Assembly (NCBI RefSeq): GCF_015674855.1
Contig: NZ_JADMLG010000010.1
Location: forward strand, 124,001 to 188,000
Length of the DNA: 64,000 bases
Direction of reading: 5' to 3'
From: Nocardia bovistercoris
GTDB lineage: Bacteria > Actinomycetota > Actinomycetes > Mycobacteriales > Mycobacteriaceae
Part shown: positions 26,518 through 35,437 of the stretch, in pieces
How positions within the stretch are numbered: the stretch's first letter is position 1
Layout of the letters: the number at the start of each line of letters is the position of its first letter
Translations under genes and position numbers: made by a program
The notes under the pieces: model-generated
What the model saw: only the letters and a program-made list of their open reading frames with translations
What the model was told of the DNA's origin: nothing
Database searches by the model: none

Positions 26518-27024
26518 CTACGAGGGGCAGTGCACGGTGTAGTCCCAGTCGGTGCTGTTGGGTCCGGTGACGCGGACGGTCACCGAGGTCGCGGCGCCCG
26601 CCGGGAGGTTCACCACGACCGAGCCGGTGCCCTGGTTGATGTTGTCGCCGACATACCCGGTGCTGCGGACCAGCGAGCCCTCGTAGAAGACCTCGATCAG
26701 GTCGGGAATCGCGTAGGTCTCGTAGCTGAGCACGAACGAGGTGGGGCCGCTGCGACCGATCTGGTGCACGGTACTGGTGACTCCCGCGCCGCCGGATTTC
26801 GTCGACTGGTTGCACAACTGGGTGAGCGGACCGAAAGACCCTCCGCCGTCGGCGCTTCCGCTTCCGCTGCCGGTGTCACCGCTGCCGCCGCTGCTGCCGC
26901 TGCTGCCGCTGGACGGCGCGGCCGAGGCCACCGCGCCCGTGCCGAGGACGACCGCTGCGGCGAGCGCGGGGACCATCATCGCGACCCGCATATCGACAGC
27001 GCTGAATACCTTCTTGCCCAACAC
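26518..27024 (-). CDS. Secreted protein with Ser/Gly-rich linker
   Basis: 168 residues from GTG 27024, directly after GGAGGAAAT. A Sec signal (VAMMVPALAAAVVLGTGAVASAA) is followed by a linker of about 30 residues that is almost only Ser, Gly, Asp and Thr, then a beta-rich domain of about 100 residues with two cysteines (LTQLCNQ and TVHCPS at the very end) that may form a disulphide. I recognise no family. The C-terminal domain (YEGSLVRSTGYVG, VTVRVTGPNSTDWDY) resembles small jelly-roll or PPC-type secreted domains. Confidence 0.72.
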   Translation of the reverse strand: MLGKKVFSAVDMRVAMMVPALAAAVVLGTGAVASAAPSSGSSGSSGGSGDTGSGSGSADGGGSFGPLTQLCNQSTKSGGAGVTSTVHQIGRSGPTSFVLSYETYAIPDLIEVFYEGSLVRSTGYVGDNINQGTGSVVVNLPAGAATSVTVRVTGPNSTDWDYTVHCPS

Positions 27025-27124
27025 ATTTCCTCCACGATCCGGGGTGGAACATCCGTCGGGACGATGGTCGCACCGCAGCACGCGGGTGTATATCCGATGT
27101 TCGCACGACGCGAGTGCGCACGGT

Positions 27125-27928
27125 TCAGCGTCGGACGAGTTCGGCGGCGAAGGTGTAGTCGCGCTCCCAGTCCGGACCGGACGGCGCGAGGACGACGCGT
27201 TCGACGCCCGCCGCGGCGTATTCGGCGAGCCGGTCGGCGGCGGCGGTGACATCGGTCGGGAGCTCGGGTGCGACGACGGTGATCGCCGGTACGGGGCGTC
27301 CGTACCGTTCGGCGAGTTCACGCAGGTGCGCGCGGGCGGCCGGAATCTCGCCGGGCTCGGGGCGCAGCACGATCCAGCCGTCGGCGTGCGCGGCCGCGCG
27401 CCTTCGTGCGCGATCGCCGTTGCCCGCCACCAGGATCGGCGGCAGTTCGGCGCCGGGGGACAGGGTCACCTCGAGACCGTCGGACAGGGTGGCGGGCTTT
27501 CCGGTGACCAGGTCGGGCAGTACGGCGAGCGCCTCGTCGGTGCGCGCGCCGCGTCCGTCGAACGCGACGCCCGCCGCGCGCCAGCCGATGTCACCGTGCG
27601 CGGGATTGCCGGTGCCGACGCCGAGGACGATCCGATTCCCGGAGACGTGCTGCAGCGCGGCGATCTGCTTGGCGGCCCAGGCCACGGGACGCAGCGCGAG
27701 CAGCATGACGTTGAAGCCGACACGGATGCGGTCGGTGACGGCCGCGGCGGTGGCGACGGTGACGGTGCTGTCGAGGATCGGCGCGCTCGCGATGAGATGG
27801 TCCGAGGTCCAGACGGATTCGAGTCCGAGCGCTTCGGCGAGGCGGGCGCTGGCCCGGACGTCGCCGAGGATCGGATGTTCCGGGTCGGGGGTCGACGTGG
27901 GCAGGATGACGCCGATGGCGACGGTCAT
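27125..27928 (-). CDS. Luciferase-like (LLM) flavin-dependent oxidoreductase
   Basis: 267 residues, the length of F420- or FMN-dependent LLM enzymes in actinomycetes. The TIM-barrel signature is clear (ARLAEALGLESVWTSDHL, RIRVGFNVMLLALRPV, RIVLGVGTGNP). Cofactor choice is not decidable by eye; size and the actinobacterial setting lean toward F420. It is divergent from the MFS/monooxygenase operon across a 336-base gap. Substrate unknown. Confidence 0.85.
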   Translation of the reverse strand: MTVAIGVILPTSTPDPEHPILGDVRASARLAEALGLESVWTSDHLIASAPILDSTVTVATAAAVTDRIRVGFNVMLLALRPVAWAAKQIAALQHVSGNRIVLGVGTGNPAHGDIGWRAAGVAFDGRGARTDEALAVLPDLVTGKPATLSDGLEVTLSPGAELPPILVAGNGDRARRRAAAHADGWIVLRPEPGEIPAARAHLRELAERYGRPVPAITVVAPELPTDVTAAADRLAEYAAAGVERVVLAPSGPDWERDYTFAAELVRR

Positions 27929-28264
27929 GGATTTCCTCCTCGGGTCGGTGGTGCGCTGACATCGACGCTAGAAGTCCGTCGCGGGCGGGCCAATGCTCGA
28001 ACGACTCCCGGCCATATCCGTGCCGCTCACCGCCGCGCAACCTCCGTCGCGCGGCTTGCCCGCGTGCGCGAGTAGAAGGGGAGACGAGTGTCAAGGGTTT
28101 GAATCAGCCCTGGTCGGAGCTCTGTCGCCGCCGATCGCTCCGCTGAGAGGTGTCGCTGCTCGTAGTAGCATGTGCAAGGCGGCTTCGAAGTCCGGATTGT
28201 GTTCTGCATCACATCGCGGTCCCGCTTGACCCTCACATTAATGTGAGGGTTTCAGCATACGTAC
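27929..28264. other. Divergent promoter region between LLM and MFS genes
   Basis: 336 bases separating two divergent starts. The MFS side holds a MerR-type promoter (28226-28258). The remainder carries short open frames without codon bias. A Cys-containing minus-strand frame (28027-28236) was considered as a leader peptide but not accepted. Confidence 0.5.
28226..28258 (+). promoter_or_regulatory. MerR-type promoter with perfect 20-base palindrome
   Basis: CCCTCACATT-AATGTGAGGG (28230-28249) is a perfect palindrome beginning inside TTGACC (28226-28231, a -35 element). A long dyad filling the spacer next to a TTGACC -35 is how MerR activators sit on their promoters. The -10 element is weak or displaced, as expected if an activator is needed. 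The MFS start is at 28265. No merR gene lies nearby. Confidence 0.65.
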
Positions 28265-29521
28265 ATGGTCGATCGCATATCTCACCCGAGTGACTCGGAC
28301 ATTGTGAAAGACGGTCCGCGACTGCCGATTCCGGCACTGCTCGCGCTGGCCACCGCCGCGTTCCTCACGGTGCTCACCGAAGCGCTGCCCGCGGGCGTGC
28401 TGCCGGGGATGAGCGCCGACCTGAACGTCAGCGAATCCGCCACCGGCCAACTGGTGACGGTCTACGCCATCGGCACCGCGCTCACCGCGATCCCGCTCTC
28501 GGTGGCCACGGCGGGGTGGCGGCGCAAACGGCTGCTGCTGGTCGGAGTGGCGGGATTCCTGGTGGCGAATACGGTGACCGCGCTGTCGCTGGTGTTCGCG
28601 CTCACCCTGGTCGCGCGGTTCGTCGCGGGCATCGGCGCGGGCGTGGTGTGGGCGCTGCTGGCGAGTTACGCCGTGCGCCTGGCTCCGGAAGCGTTGCAGG
28701 GCAAGGCGATCGCCATCGTGATGGCGGGCATCCCGCTGGCGCTGTCGCTCGGCATCCCGGCGGGCACCTTCCTCGGCGACGCGCTCGGCTGGCAGGTCAC
28801 CTTCGGGGTGATGTCGGCCATCGCGGTGCTGCTGATCGGCTGGATCTCGGTGGTCGTGCCGGACTTCGACGGCCCCGGCCGCGCGGGCCGCATCCCGCTG
28901 CTGGCGACCGCGAAGGTCCCCGGCGTCGGCGCGGTGCTGTTCGTCACCCTGACCTTCGTGCTCGCGCACAACATCCTCTACACCTATGTCGCCACCTTCC
29001 TGGAGGAGACCGGGCTCGGCGACGCGGTCGGCGAGGTGCTGCTGGTCTTCGGCATCGCGTCGATGGCGAGCATCTGGTTCGTCGGCGTGCACATCGACCG
29101 GCGGCTGCGCGTGCTGACCATCGCCGCGACGGTGCTGGTCGCCGTTGCCGTCGCGGTGCTGGCCGTGCTGTCGGGCAACGCGGCGCTGGTGTACGTCGCG
29201 GCGGCGCTGTGGGGCCTCGGCTGGGGCGGTGTGCCGACGTTGTTGCAGACCGCGGTGGCGATCGCGGGCGGCGAGGCCGGTGACACCGCGCTGGCCATGC
29301 TGGTCACGCTCTGGAATGTCGCGATGGCGGGCGGCGGCGTGGTCGGCGGTGTGCTGCTCGACGCGTTCGGCCCCGAGGTGTTCCCGTGGACCGTGCTCCT
29401 GCTGCTGCTCCCGACGCTGGTCGTGGTGATCGCCGCGCGCACCCACGGCTTCACCGACCGCGCTCCAGCGCCGGAACAGGCCGCTCCCGCACCGGCGGTG
29501 GCCGAAAAGGACTTGGTATGA
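28265..29521 (+). CDS. MFS transporter (DHA1/AraJ-like)
   Basis: 418 residues with 12 hydrophobic segments. LTEALPAGVLPGMSADLNVSESATGQ in the first helices is typical of the DHA1 drug/sugar exporter group (AraJ/YdhP-like). The last codons overlap the next start as ATGA, coupling it to the NtaA-type monooxygenase. A MerR-type palindrome lies just upstream. With two monooxygenases behind it, it may import a growth substrate or export a toxic compound or product; the group is mostly exporters. Confidence 0.87.
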   Translation: MVDRISHPSDSDIVKDGPRLPIPALLALATAAFLTVLTEALPAGVLPGMSADLNVSESATGQLVTVYAIGTALTAIPLSVATAGWRRKRLLLVGVAGFLVANTVTALSLVFALTLVARFVAGIGAGVVWALLASYAVRLAPEALQGKAIAIVMAGIPLALSLGIPAGTFLGDALGWQVTFGVMSAIAVLLIGWISVVVPDFDGPGRAGRIPLLATAKVPGVGAVLFVTLTFVLAHNILYTYVATFLEETGLGDAVGEVLLVFGIASMASIWFVGVHIDRRLRVLTIAATVLVAVAVAVLAVLSGNAALVYVAAALWGLGWGGVPTLLQTAVAIAGGEAGDTALAMLVTLWNVAMAGGGVVGGVLLDAFGPEVFPWTVLLLLLPTLVVVIAARTHGFTDRAPAPEQAAPAPAVAEKDLV

Positions 29522-30885
29522 AGCAGATTCACCTCGCGGCGCAACTGCCGGGGATCCATCACACCACGGTGTGGTCGGATCCACGCTCCGCCAGCCAGAT
29601 CGGGTTCGAGTCCTTCGCGCGGCTGGCCCGCACCGCCGAACGCGGCAAGTTCGACTTCTTCTTCCTCGCCGAGGGGCTGCGCCTGCGCGAGCACAAGGGC
29701 GAACTGCACGACGTGGACGTCGCGGGCCGCCCGGAGTCGCTGACCGTGCTCAGCGCGCTCGCGGCGGTCACCGAACGCCTCGGCTTGGCCGCGACCGTCA
29801 ACGCCACCTTCAACGAGCCCTACGAGGTGGCCAGGCGACTGTCCACGCTGGACGTGCTCAGCGGCGGCCGCGCGGCCTGGAATGTGGTGACCAGCTTCGA
29901 CGCGTTCACCGGCGAGAACTTCCGGCGCGGCGGTTTCCTCGACGAAGCCGACCGCTACGGCCGAGCGGCGGAATTCCTGGCCGTGGCGCGCGAGCTGTGG
30001 GACAGCTGGCGCGCCGAAGATGTTCGCGCCGATCAGGTTTCGGGAGAGTTCGTCCGAGCCGACGCGGGCGCGTTCACCCACGGCGGCGAACACTTCGACA
30101 TCTCGGGGCGTTTCACCACTCCGCCCGGTCCGCAGGGACATCCGGTCGTCATCCAGGCGGGCGAGTCGCCGACCGGTCGTGACTTCGCGGCCCGCGAGGC
30201 GGAGGTCGTCTTCAGCAAATACGATCGGCTCGACGAGGCCCGCGCGTTCTATCGAGACGTGAAGTCGCGGGTGGCCGCGCACGGCAGGTCACCCGAACAG
30301 GTCAAGATCTTCCCCTCGGTGACCTACGTCCTCGGCGACACCGAGGCCGATGCGCGCGAACGCGCCCGCGAGATCGCCCGCGCCCAGGTCGGGCCGCGCA
30401 CCGCGCTGATCTACCTGGAGGGATTCTGGGGCCGCGACCTGTCCGATTACGATCCGGAAGGACCGCTGCCCGACATCGACCCCGAGCCGGAAAATCAACT
30501 CCTGAAGGGGCATTCGACGTTCCGCAACGGTCGGGCCGAGACCGTGCGGCGCTGGCGCGAGATCGCCGAACAGCGCGGGCTCGGCATCCGCGACCTGGTG
30601 ATCGAGGTCGCCGCCACACCGACCTTCGTCGGCACACCGCGCTCGGTCGCCGACGCGATCGACGAATTCGCGCAGACCGACGGCGCGGACGGTTTCATCT
30701 TCGTCCCGCACCTCACACCCTCCGGCCTGGACGAACTCGTGGACCGAGTGGTGCCACTGCTGCAGGAGAAGGGCGTGTTCCGCACCGACTACACCGGCTC
30801 GACCCTGCGCGACCATCTCGGCCTCACCGCCGTATCGAACGAAGCCGTCACACCGAACGAGGCCGCATCGAGGAGAGCTTCATGA
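29518..30885 (+). CDS. NtaA/DmoA-family FMN-dependent monooxygenase
   Basis: 455 residues, the full length of the NtaA/SnaA/DmoA branch of luciferase-like monooxygenases. Landmarks: QIGFESFARLARTAERGKFDFFFLAEG, the AWNVVTSFD stretch, HPVVIQAGESPTGRDFAA and AEVVFSKY. These enzymes use FMNH2 from a separate reductase to cleave C-N or C-S bonds (nitrilotriacetate, dimethyl sulphide, pristinamycin oxidation). The C terminus has an Ala/Ser/Glu tail. It is translationally coupled to the genes on both sides by ATGA overlaps. Confidence 0.9.
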   Translation: MKQIHLAAQLPGIHHTTVWSDPRSASQIGFESFARLARTAERGKFDFFFLAEGLRLREHKGELHDVDVAGRPESLTVLSALAAVTERLGLAATVNATFNEPYEVARRLSTLDVLSGGRAAWNVVTSFDAFTGENFRRGGFLDEADRYGRAAEFLAVARELWDSWRAEDVRADQVSGEFVRADAGAFTHGGEHFDISGRFTTPPGPQGHPVVIQAGESPTGRDFAAREAEVVFSKYDRLDEARAFYRDVKSRVAAHGRSPEQVKIFPSVTYVLGDTEADARERAREIARAQVGPRTALIYLEGFWGRDLSDYDPEGPLPDIDPEPENQLLKGHSTFRNGRAETVRRWREIAEQRGLGIRDLVIEVAATPTFVGTPRSVADAIDEFAQTDGADGFIFVPHLTPSGLDELVDRVVPLLQEKGVFRTDYTGSTLRDHLGLTAVSNEAVTPNEAASRRAS

Positions 30886-32090
30886 GTCTGCGTCTCGCGG
30901 TCGCGCTGGACGGCGCGGGCTGGCATCCGGCGGCGTGGCGACTGCCCGACGCGCGGCCCGCCGACCTGTTCACGGTGGGCTACTGGGCCGATCTGGTCGC
31001 CGAGGCCGAGCGCGCCGACCTCGACTTCGTCACCGTCGAGGACGCCCTCGGCGTGCAGTCCGCGCGATTCCACCTGCCCGACGACCGCACCGACCAGGTG
31101 CGCGGCAGGCTCGACGCGGTGCTGCTGTGCGCTCGCGTCGCGCCGCTGACCTCGCGGATCGGTTTGGTGCCCACCACGAATGTCACCCACACCGAACCGT
31201 TCCACATCGCCATGGGCATCGCCACCCTCGACTACGTGAGCAACGGACGAGCGGGATGGCGCCCACAGGTCGCCTCGCGCGCCGCCGACGCCGCGCACTT
31301 CGGTCGCCGCACCACCCCGCAATTGACCGACGCCGATCTCACCGGACCCGAGGCCATCGCCGCGGCGCTGGAGGATCTGCACGCCGAGGCGGGCGAGGCC
31401 GTCGAGGCGACACGAAGGCTGTGGGACAGCTGGGAGGACGACGCCGAGATCCGCGACGCCGCCACCGAACGCTTCTTCGACCGGAACAAGGTGCACCACA
31501 TCGACTTTCGCGGTAAGCACTTCAGCGTGCGCGGACCCGCCATCACCCCGCGCCCGCCGCAGGGACAGCCGCTGATCACGGTGCTCGCCCACGCCTGCGC
31601 CCCGTTCCGGCTCGCGGCGGGCGGCGCGGACGTGGTCTACGTGACCCCGCATTCGGCCGCCGACGTCACCCGGGTACTCGGCGAGGTCGAGTCGGCGAAG
31701 ACGGCCGTCGGACGACCGGCGGACCACCCGCTGCTGGTATTCGGCGAACTCGTGGTCTTCCTGGATCGCGAACCGGGCGCCGCCGCGGGCCGCGCACAGC
31801 GACTCGACGAACTCGACGGTGCGCCGCTCACCTCGGACGCCGAGATCTTCACCGGGACGCCCGCCGAACTCGCCGACCTGCTGCTGGACCGGCGAGCATC
31901 AGGACTCGACGGATTCCGCCTGCGACCGGGCGCCCTCCCACACGACCTGACGCTGATCACCGAGGAGTTGGTGCCCGAATTGCGCCGCCGCGGCGCGTTC
32001 GCCCCGGACCGCGAGGCGGACACCCTACGCGGCAGACTCGGCCTGACCAGGCCGCTCAGTCGCTACGCGGCGGTCGTCCAGAGCCTGTAG
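30882..32090 (+). CDS. Luciferase-like monooxygenase, second of the operon
   Basis: 402 residues. LLM family (LVAEAERADLDFVTVEDAL, RIGLVPTTNVTHTEPFHIAMGIATLDYVSNGRAGW). It is a different branch from the gene before it. Its start overlaps the previous stop by ATGA, so both are made together, perhaps as successive steps or as alternatives for related substrates. The last 66 bases overlap the end of the opposing racemase-fold gene. Confidence 0.86.
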   Translation: MSLRLAVALDGAGWHPAAWRLPDARPADLFTVGYWADLVAEAERADLDFVTVEDALGVQSARFHLPDDRTDQVRGRLDAVLLCARVAPLTSRIGLVPTTNVTHTEPFHIAMGIATLDYVSNGRAGWRPQVASRAADAAHFGRRTTPQLTDADLTGPEAIAAALEDLHAEAGEAVEATRRLWDSWEDDAEIRDAATERFFDRNKVHHIDFRGKHFSVRGPAITPRPPQGQPLITVLAHACAPFRLAAGGADVVYVTPHSAADVTRVLGEVESAKTAVGRPADHPLLVFGELVVFLDREPGAAAGRAQRLDELDGAPLTSDAEIFTGTPAELADLLLDRRASGLDGFRLRPGALPHDLTLITEELVPELRRRGAFAPDREADTLRGRLGLTRPLSRYAAVVQSL

Positions 32091-32798
32091 CAGTGGGTGG
32101 GCCGGTGTCCGTTGGTGCGGCGCGATGGTGTGCAGCGCCCACCACAGACTCGCCAGATTGGTGCTGAGCAGCACCGGCCCCGCACCTACGTCGAGGGTTC
32201 GCAGCGCGGCGAGGGTGTGCATGCCGGTGCCGGTGAACAGCACGGCCCGCGCGTCGTTGGTAGGCAGCGCGTCGACCTGCTCGAGCAATTGTTCGGTGGT
32301 CACGAGGTACGGGTCGTAGGTCGTGGGGTTCGCGCGCACCAGCGCGACCGCGTCCACCGCGATGCCCGCGGCTTCCCAGTACACGCGCGAGATGTCGGTC
32401 AGCCAGGGCTCGTAGGGGGAGACGAGGGTGATCCGGTCGATGCCGAGCGCCTCGAAGGCGGCGAGGATGGTGAGCGGGCTGGAGACGACCGGAAAACCCG
32501 CGCGCTCGGTGAGTTCCGCGCACGCCCGCCGGTCGCCCTCGGGTGACAGCAGGTAATGCGAAGCATTGCAAGCGATCACGAGCGCGTCGAGATCGAGCGC
32601 GCCGAATCGCGAGATCGTCTCCGGGAGGGCCTCGATCCATTTGTCGAGAGTCTCCCGCAGCGACAGTCCGGGGTACACCGGTAGTCGTGAGGTGTGCACA
32701 TTCAGCCGATCACCGGCCAGTCGCGTGTATTCGGGTTCGGCCGTGGGGTTTTCGGGCGGGACGACGAGTCCGAGCCGGGGAGTATGACCAATGTCCAT
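32025..32798 (-). CDS. Asp/Glu racemase-fold protein (maleate isomerase/arylmalonate decarboxylase type)
   Basis: 257 residues from ATG 32798 (MDIGHTPRLGLVVPPENPTAEPEY, typical for this group). One catalytic-position cysteine is present in VIACNASHYLL. At the second position, where maleate isomerases have a CTN-type motif, this protein reads FTGTGMHT with no cysteine. One-cysteine members include decarboxylases; here the other cysteine of the pair is retained. The activity is therefore uncertain. Its setting among catabolic genes fits turnover of a small dicarboxylate. It overlaps the preceding + strand gene tail to tail. Confidence 0.75.
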   Translation of the reverse strand: MDIGHTPRLGLVVPPENPTAEPEYTRLAGDRLNVHTSRLPVYPGLSLRETLDKWIEALPETISRFGALDLDALVIACNASHYLLSPEGDRRACAELTERAGFPVVSSPLTILAAFEALGIDRITLVSPYEPWLTDISRVYWEAAGIAVDAVALVRANPTTYDPYLVTTEQLLEQVDALPTNDARAVLFTGTGMHTLAALRTLDVGAGPVLLSTNLASLWWALHTIAPHQRTPAHPLLQALDDRRVATERPGQAESAA

Positions 32799-33212
32799 GG
32801 GGAAGAAGGTAGGTCGACGCGCGCTCGCCGGACGAGGGCTCACCGAGTGATTTGACCACGCCCTGACCACACCTGGCCGAGGCCGGATACCGGCTGACAG
32901 TGCCTCACATTTCCTGACGTTCCCTGACCTGCGATTCATTGACCGTCGCGCCGCGAGCGGACAAGATCGTTCTGACGGCCGGTTCGCCGAAAATGACTCT
33001 TACACAGTCGATCACAGCGTATTCGGCGGGTCGGATCAGCGGCGTCGAGTGCGCGGAATTCGAAAGGATGAATGCGATGGTTGTCGCGGAAAACAGACCA
33101 CAGCGCCTACTGTCGGGCCCATGTCCGGCCGCGAGATCGGCACGGGCCGAATCGACGGACGCGCCCGAAATATCAGCGGGAACAACGCGGCAGGCCGATC
33201 AAAGGCATTCGC
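32799..33212. other. Divergent gap with short direct repeats
   Basis: 414 bases between the racemase-fold gene and the aminotransferase gene. TGACCAC occurs twice 11 bases apart (32853 and 32864), and TTCCTGAC/TTCCCTGAC follow 10 bases apart (32911-32929). Helically phased direct repeats could be activator sites. No gene is supported here. Confidence 0.4.
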
Positions 33213-34463
33213 ATGCCCCCGAGTGACACCATCACCATGTCGGCGACGCTGGCCGCCGACGCGGCACTCGCCGCCCGCCGCGCCGCGGGCGAATCCGTAC
33301 TCTTCATGGCGAGCGGCGAAATCGGCTTACCCGCCCATCCCGAACTGCGCGACCGACTCGCCGCGGCCGCCGACGTCCACGACTACGGCCCCGTGGCGGG
33401 CAGCCCGGAACTGCTCGCGGCGGCGGCGGGCTACTGGAACCGGCGCGGCATCGACGCCGACCCCGGACTCGTCGTAGCCGGTCCCGGCAGCAAGCCGCTG
33501 CTGTTCGGACTGCTGCTCGCCATCGGCGGCGACGTCGTCGTACCGGTGCCGAGCTGGGTCAGCTACGCCGCCCAGATCCGGCTCGTCGGCGCGCGCCCGA
33601 TACCCGTGCCGATCCGGCCGGGACAGGGCGGCGTCCCCGATCCCGACCTGCTGCGCGCGGCCGTGCGCGAGCACCGCGCGGCGGGCCGCGACGTGCGCGC
33701 GGTGGTCGTCACGGTGCCCGACAACCCCACCGGCACCTTCCCGACCCCGGAGACGACCACCGAATTGATCTCCGCCGCCCTCGATCTCGACCTGATCATC
33801 ATCTCCGACGAGATCTACTGCGATCTGGTGTTCGGTCCGGCGCCGGTCTCGCCCGCGCGCCTGGCGCCGGAACGCACCGTCGTCACCACCGGCCTGACGA
33901 AGAGTTTCGCGCTCGGCGGCTGGCGCATCGGCATCGCCCGACTCCCGGACGCCGCCCTGCGCGAGCGGCTGGCAGGCGTGGCGAGCCAGATCTGGTCGAG
34001 CCCGGTCGCGCCGATCCAGCGCGCGGCCGCCTACGCCTTCGACGAGCCGCCCGAACTCGTCGACCACGTAGCCGCCGCCCGCGGATTGCACGAGGCCGTG
34101 GCGCGGGCCGTGGCCGAGAAGTTCACGGCGGTCGGCGCCGCCCTGGCCCCGGTGCGGGCCACCTGCTACCTGTACCCGGATCTCGAACCGCTGCGCGCCG
34201 AACTGGGCCGCCGAAACATCGACAGCGGAGCGGATTTCACCGACCTGCTGCTCGCCCGCCACGGCATCGGCCTGCTGCCCGCGGCCGCCTTCGGGGAACC
34301 GGAGCGCTCGCTGCGGGTGCGCGCCTCGGTGAGCAGGCTCTACGGCGACACCGACGACCAGCGCCGCGCCGCGCTCGCCGCCGAGGACCCGGTGGCGCTG
34401 CCGTGGATCCGCGACGCCGTCCACCGCATCGGATCGGTGCTCACCGCCGTGACCGGTCGCTGA
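33213..34463 (+). CDS. Class I/II PLP-dependent aminotransferase
   Basis: 416 residues from ATG 33213 (MPPSDTITMSATLAAD). The fold is marked by DNPTGTF, SDEIYCDLVF and the PLP lysine in TTGLTKSFALGGWRIG, with a late arginine in LRVRASVSRLYG. It belongs to the AspC-like type I group. AAAGG is the nearest ribosome-binding site. It is followed 25 bases later by an FAH-fold gene, so the two probably form an operon. Amino donor and acceptor are unknown. Confidence 0.88.
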   Translation: MPPSDTITMSATLAADAALAARRAAGESVLFMASGEIGLPAHPELRDRLAAAADVHDYGPVAGSPELLAAAAGYWNRRGIDADPGLVVAGPGSKPLLFGLLLAIGGDVVVPVPSWVSYAAQIRLVGARPIPVPIRPGQGGVPDPDLLRAAVREHRAAGRDVRAVVVTVPDNPTGTFPTPETTTELISAALDLDLIIISDEIYCDLVFGPAPVSPARLAPERTVVTTGLTKSFALGGWRIGIARLPDAALRERLAGVASQIWSSPVAPIQRAAAYAFDEPPELVDHVAAARGLHEAVARAVAEKFTAVGAALAPVRATCYLYPDLEPLRAELGRRNIDSGADFTDLLLARHGIGLLPAAAFGEPERSLRVRASVSRLYGDTDDQRRAALAAEDPVALPWIRDAVHRIGSVLTAVTGR

Positions 34464-34488
34464 AAACCCGAGAACACGAGGAGTCTCC

Positions 34489-35382
34489 ATGTCACTGTTG
34501 TTCGAATGCGAATACCGCGGCGAACGTTTCGTCGGCTTCGAGCGGCCCGCCCCGAATGCCCCGACCACGCTCTACCGGGTGCGCGAAGGCCAGTTGCGCG
34601 CCGCGATACTCGGCGCGGGCCCCGGCGGGGTCGGCGCGGTCGTCACGGCCGAGAGCGATCCGGTGATCGTGCCCGCGACGGCGGCCTCCGAACTGCGCTT
34701 CCGTCCGCCGCTGCTGCCGGAGCACACCGGGAACGCGCTGCTGAGCGGTTTCATGCGGACCCACGAGAAGAAATGGGTCGACGCGCCGCCGCACGACGAG
34801 ACGAATCAGCACGCGCAGTGGTTCTTCAAGGGTTTCGGGTCGTGGCTGCGGCTGCCGGGCGAAACGCTGACGGTCCCGTCCTCGGCCGTGGCGCTCATCG
34901 AGGAACCCGAGGTGGTGTTGGTCTACGTCAACGACGACGAAGGCAGGCCGCACTACGTCGGCTACACCTTCGGCAACGACCTGTGCGATATCGGGCTGCA
35001 CCGGCTCAACCCGATCTACAACTCCTACTGCAAACTCTGCGACACCTCGATCTCGCCGTGGCTCTTCCTCGGTGAGCCGCCGGAATCGGTGACCGGGCGC
35101 GTTGCCATCGACCGCGCGGACGGCCTCGCGTGGGAGGGAACCTTCCGGTGCGGCGCCGAAGCACTGCACTTCCCCGCCAAGGGCATGGCTGACAACCTGC
35201 TGTCCTATCCCGCGCTGCACCGGCCAGGCCTGGTCAACTATCTGCTGCTCGGTGCGGACGAGGCCAGCTTCCACGACGGCTTCCGGCTCACCCACGGTGA
35301 TCGCGTCACCATCGAGTTCGCGAGCCACGACGTGGTGCTCGAGAACACGGTGCGCTGGGCCGACCGGATCAGCGTCGCCTGA
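34489..35382 (+). CDS. Fumarylacetoacetate hydrolase-fold protein (GguC/AraD1-like)
   Basis: 297 residues. The C-terminal part carries the FAH metal-site pattern (EEPEVVLVYVNDDEGRPHYVGYTFGNDLCDIG) and later KLCDTSISPW. The N-terminal 90 residues are the smaller beta domain seen in GguC/AraD1 proteins. FAH-fold enzymes hydrate, hydrolyse or decarboxylate diketo or keto acids, often the last step of a degradation route. GAGGAG lies before ATG. A bidirectional terminator follows immediately. Confidence 0.8.
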   Translation: MSLLFECEYRGERFVGFERPAPNAPTTLYRVREGQLRAAILGAGPGGVGAVVTAESDPVIVPATAASELRFRPPLLPEHTGNALLSGFMRTHEKKWVDAPPHDETNQHAQWFFKGFGSWLRLPGETLTVPSSAVALIEEPEVVLVYVNDDEGRPHYVGYTFGNDLCDIGLHRLNPIYNSYCKLCDTSISPWLFLGEPPESVTGRVAIDRADGLAWEGTFRCGAEALHFPAKGMADNLLSYPALHRPGLVNYLLLGADEASFHDGFRLTHGDRVTIEFASHDVVLENTVRWADRISVA

Positions 35383-35388
35383 CCTCGG

Positions 35389-35425
35389 ATTCCGGAACCC
35401 CTCGTGCCGCAAGGGGTTCCGGAAT
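35389..35425. terminator. Bidirectional terminator between FAH-fold and aldehyde dehydrogenase genes
   Basis: A perfect 14-base-pair stem (35389-35402 with 35412-35425) around a 9-base loop sits between two convergent stop codons (35382 and 35438). The A/T pairs at the base of the stem suit termination from both sides. Confidence 0.8.
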
Positions 35426-35437
35426 TCCGATGCGGTG

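Noticed and set aside
28027..28236. Minus-strand small frame with CTCYYEQRHLS, considered as a leader peptide for the LLM gene
   Set aside because: Too long, wrong codon bias and no similarity to the known cysteine leader peptides of actinomycetes.
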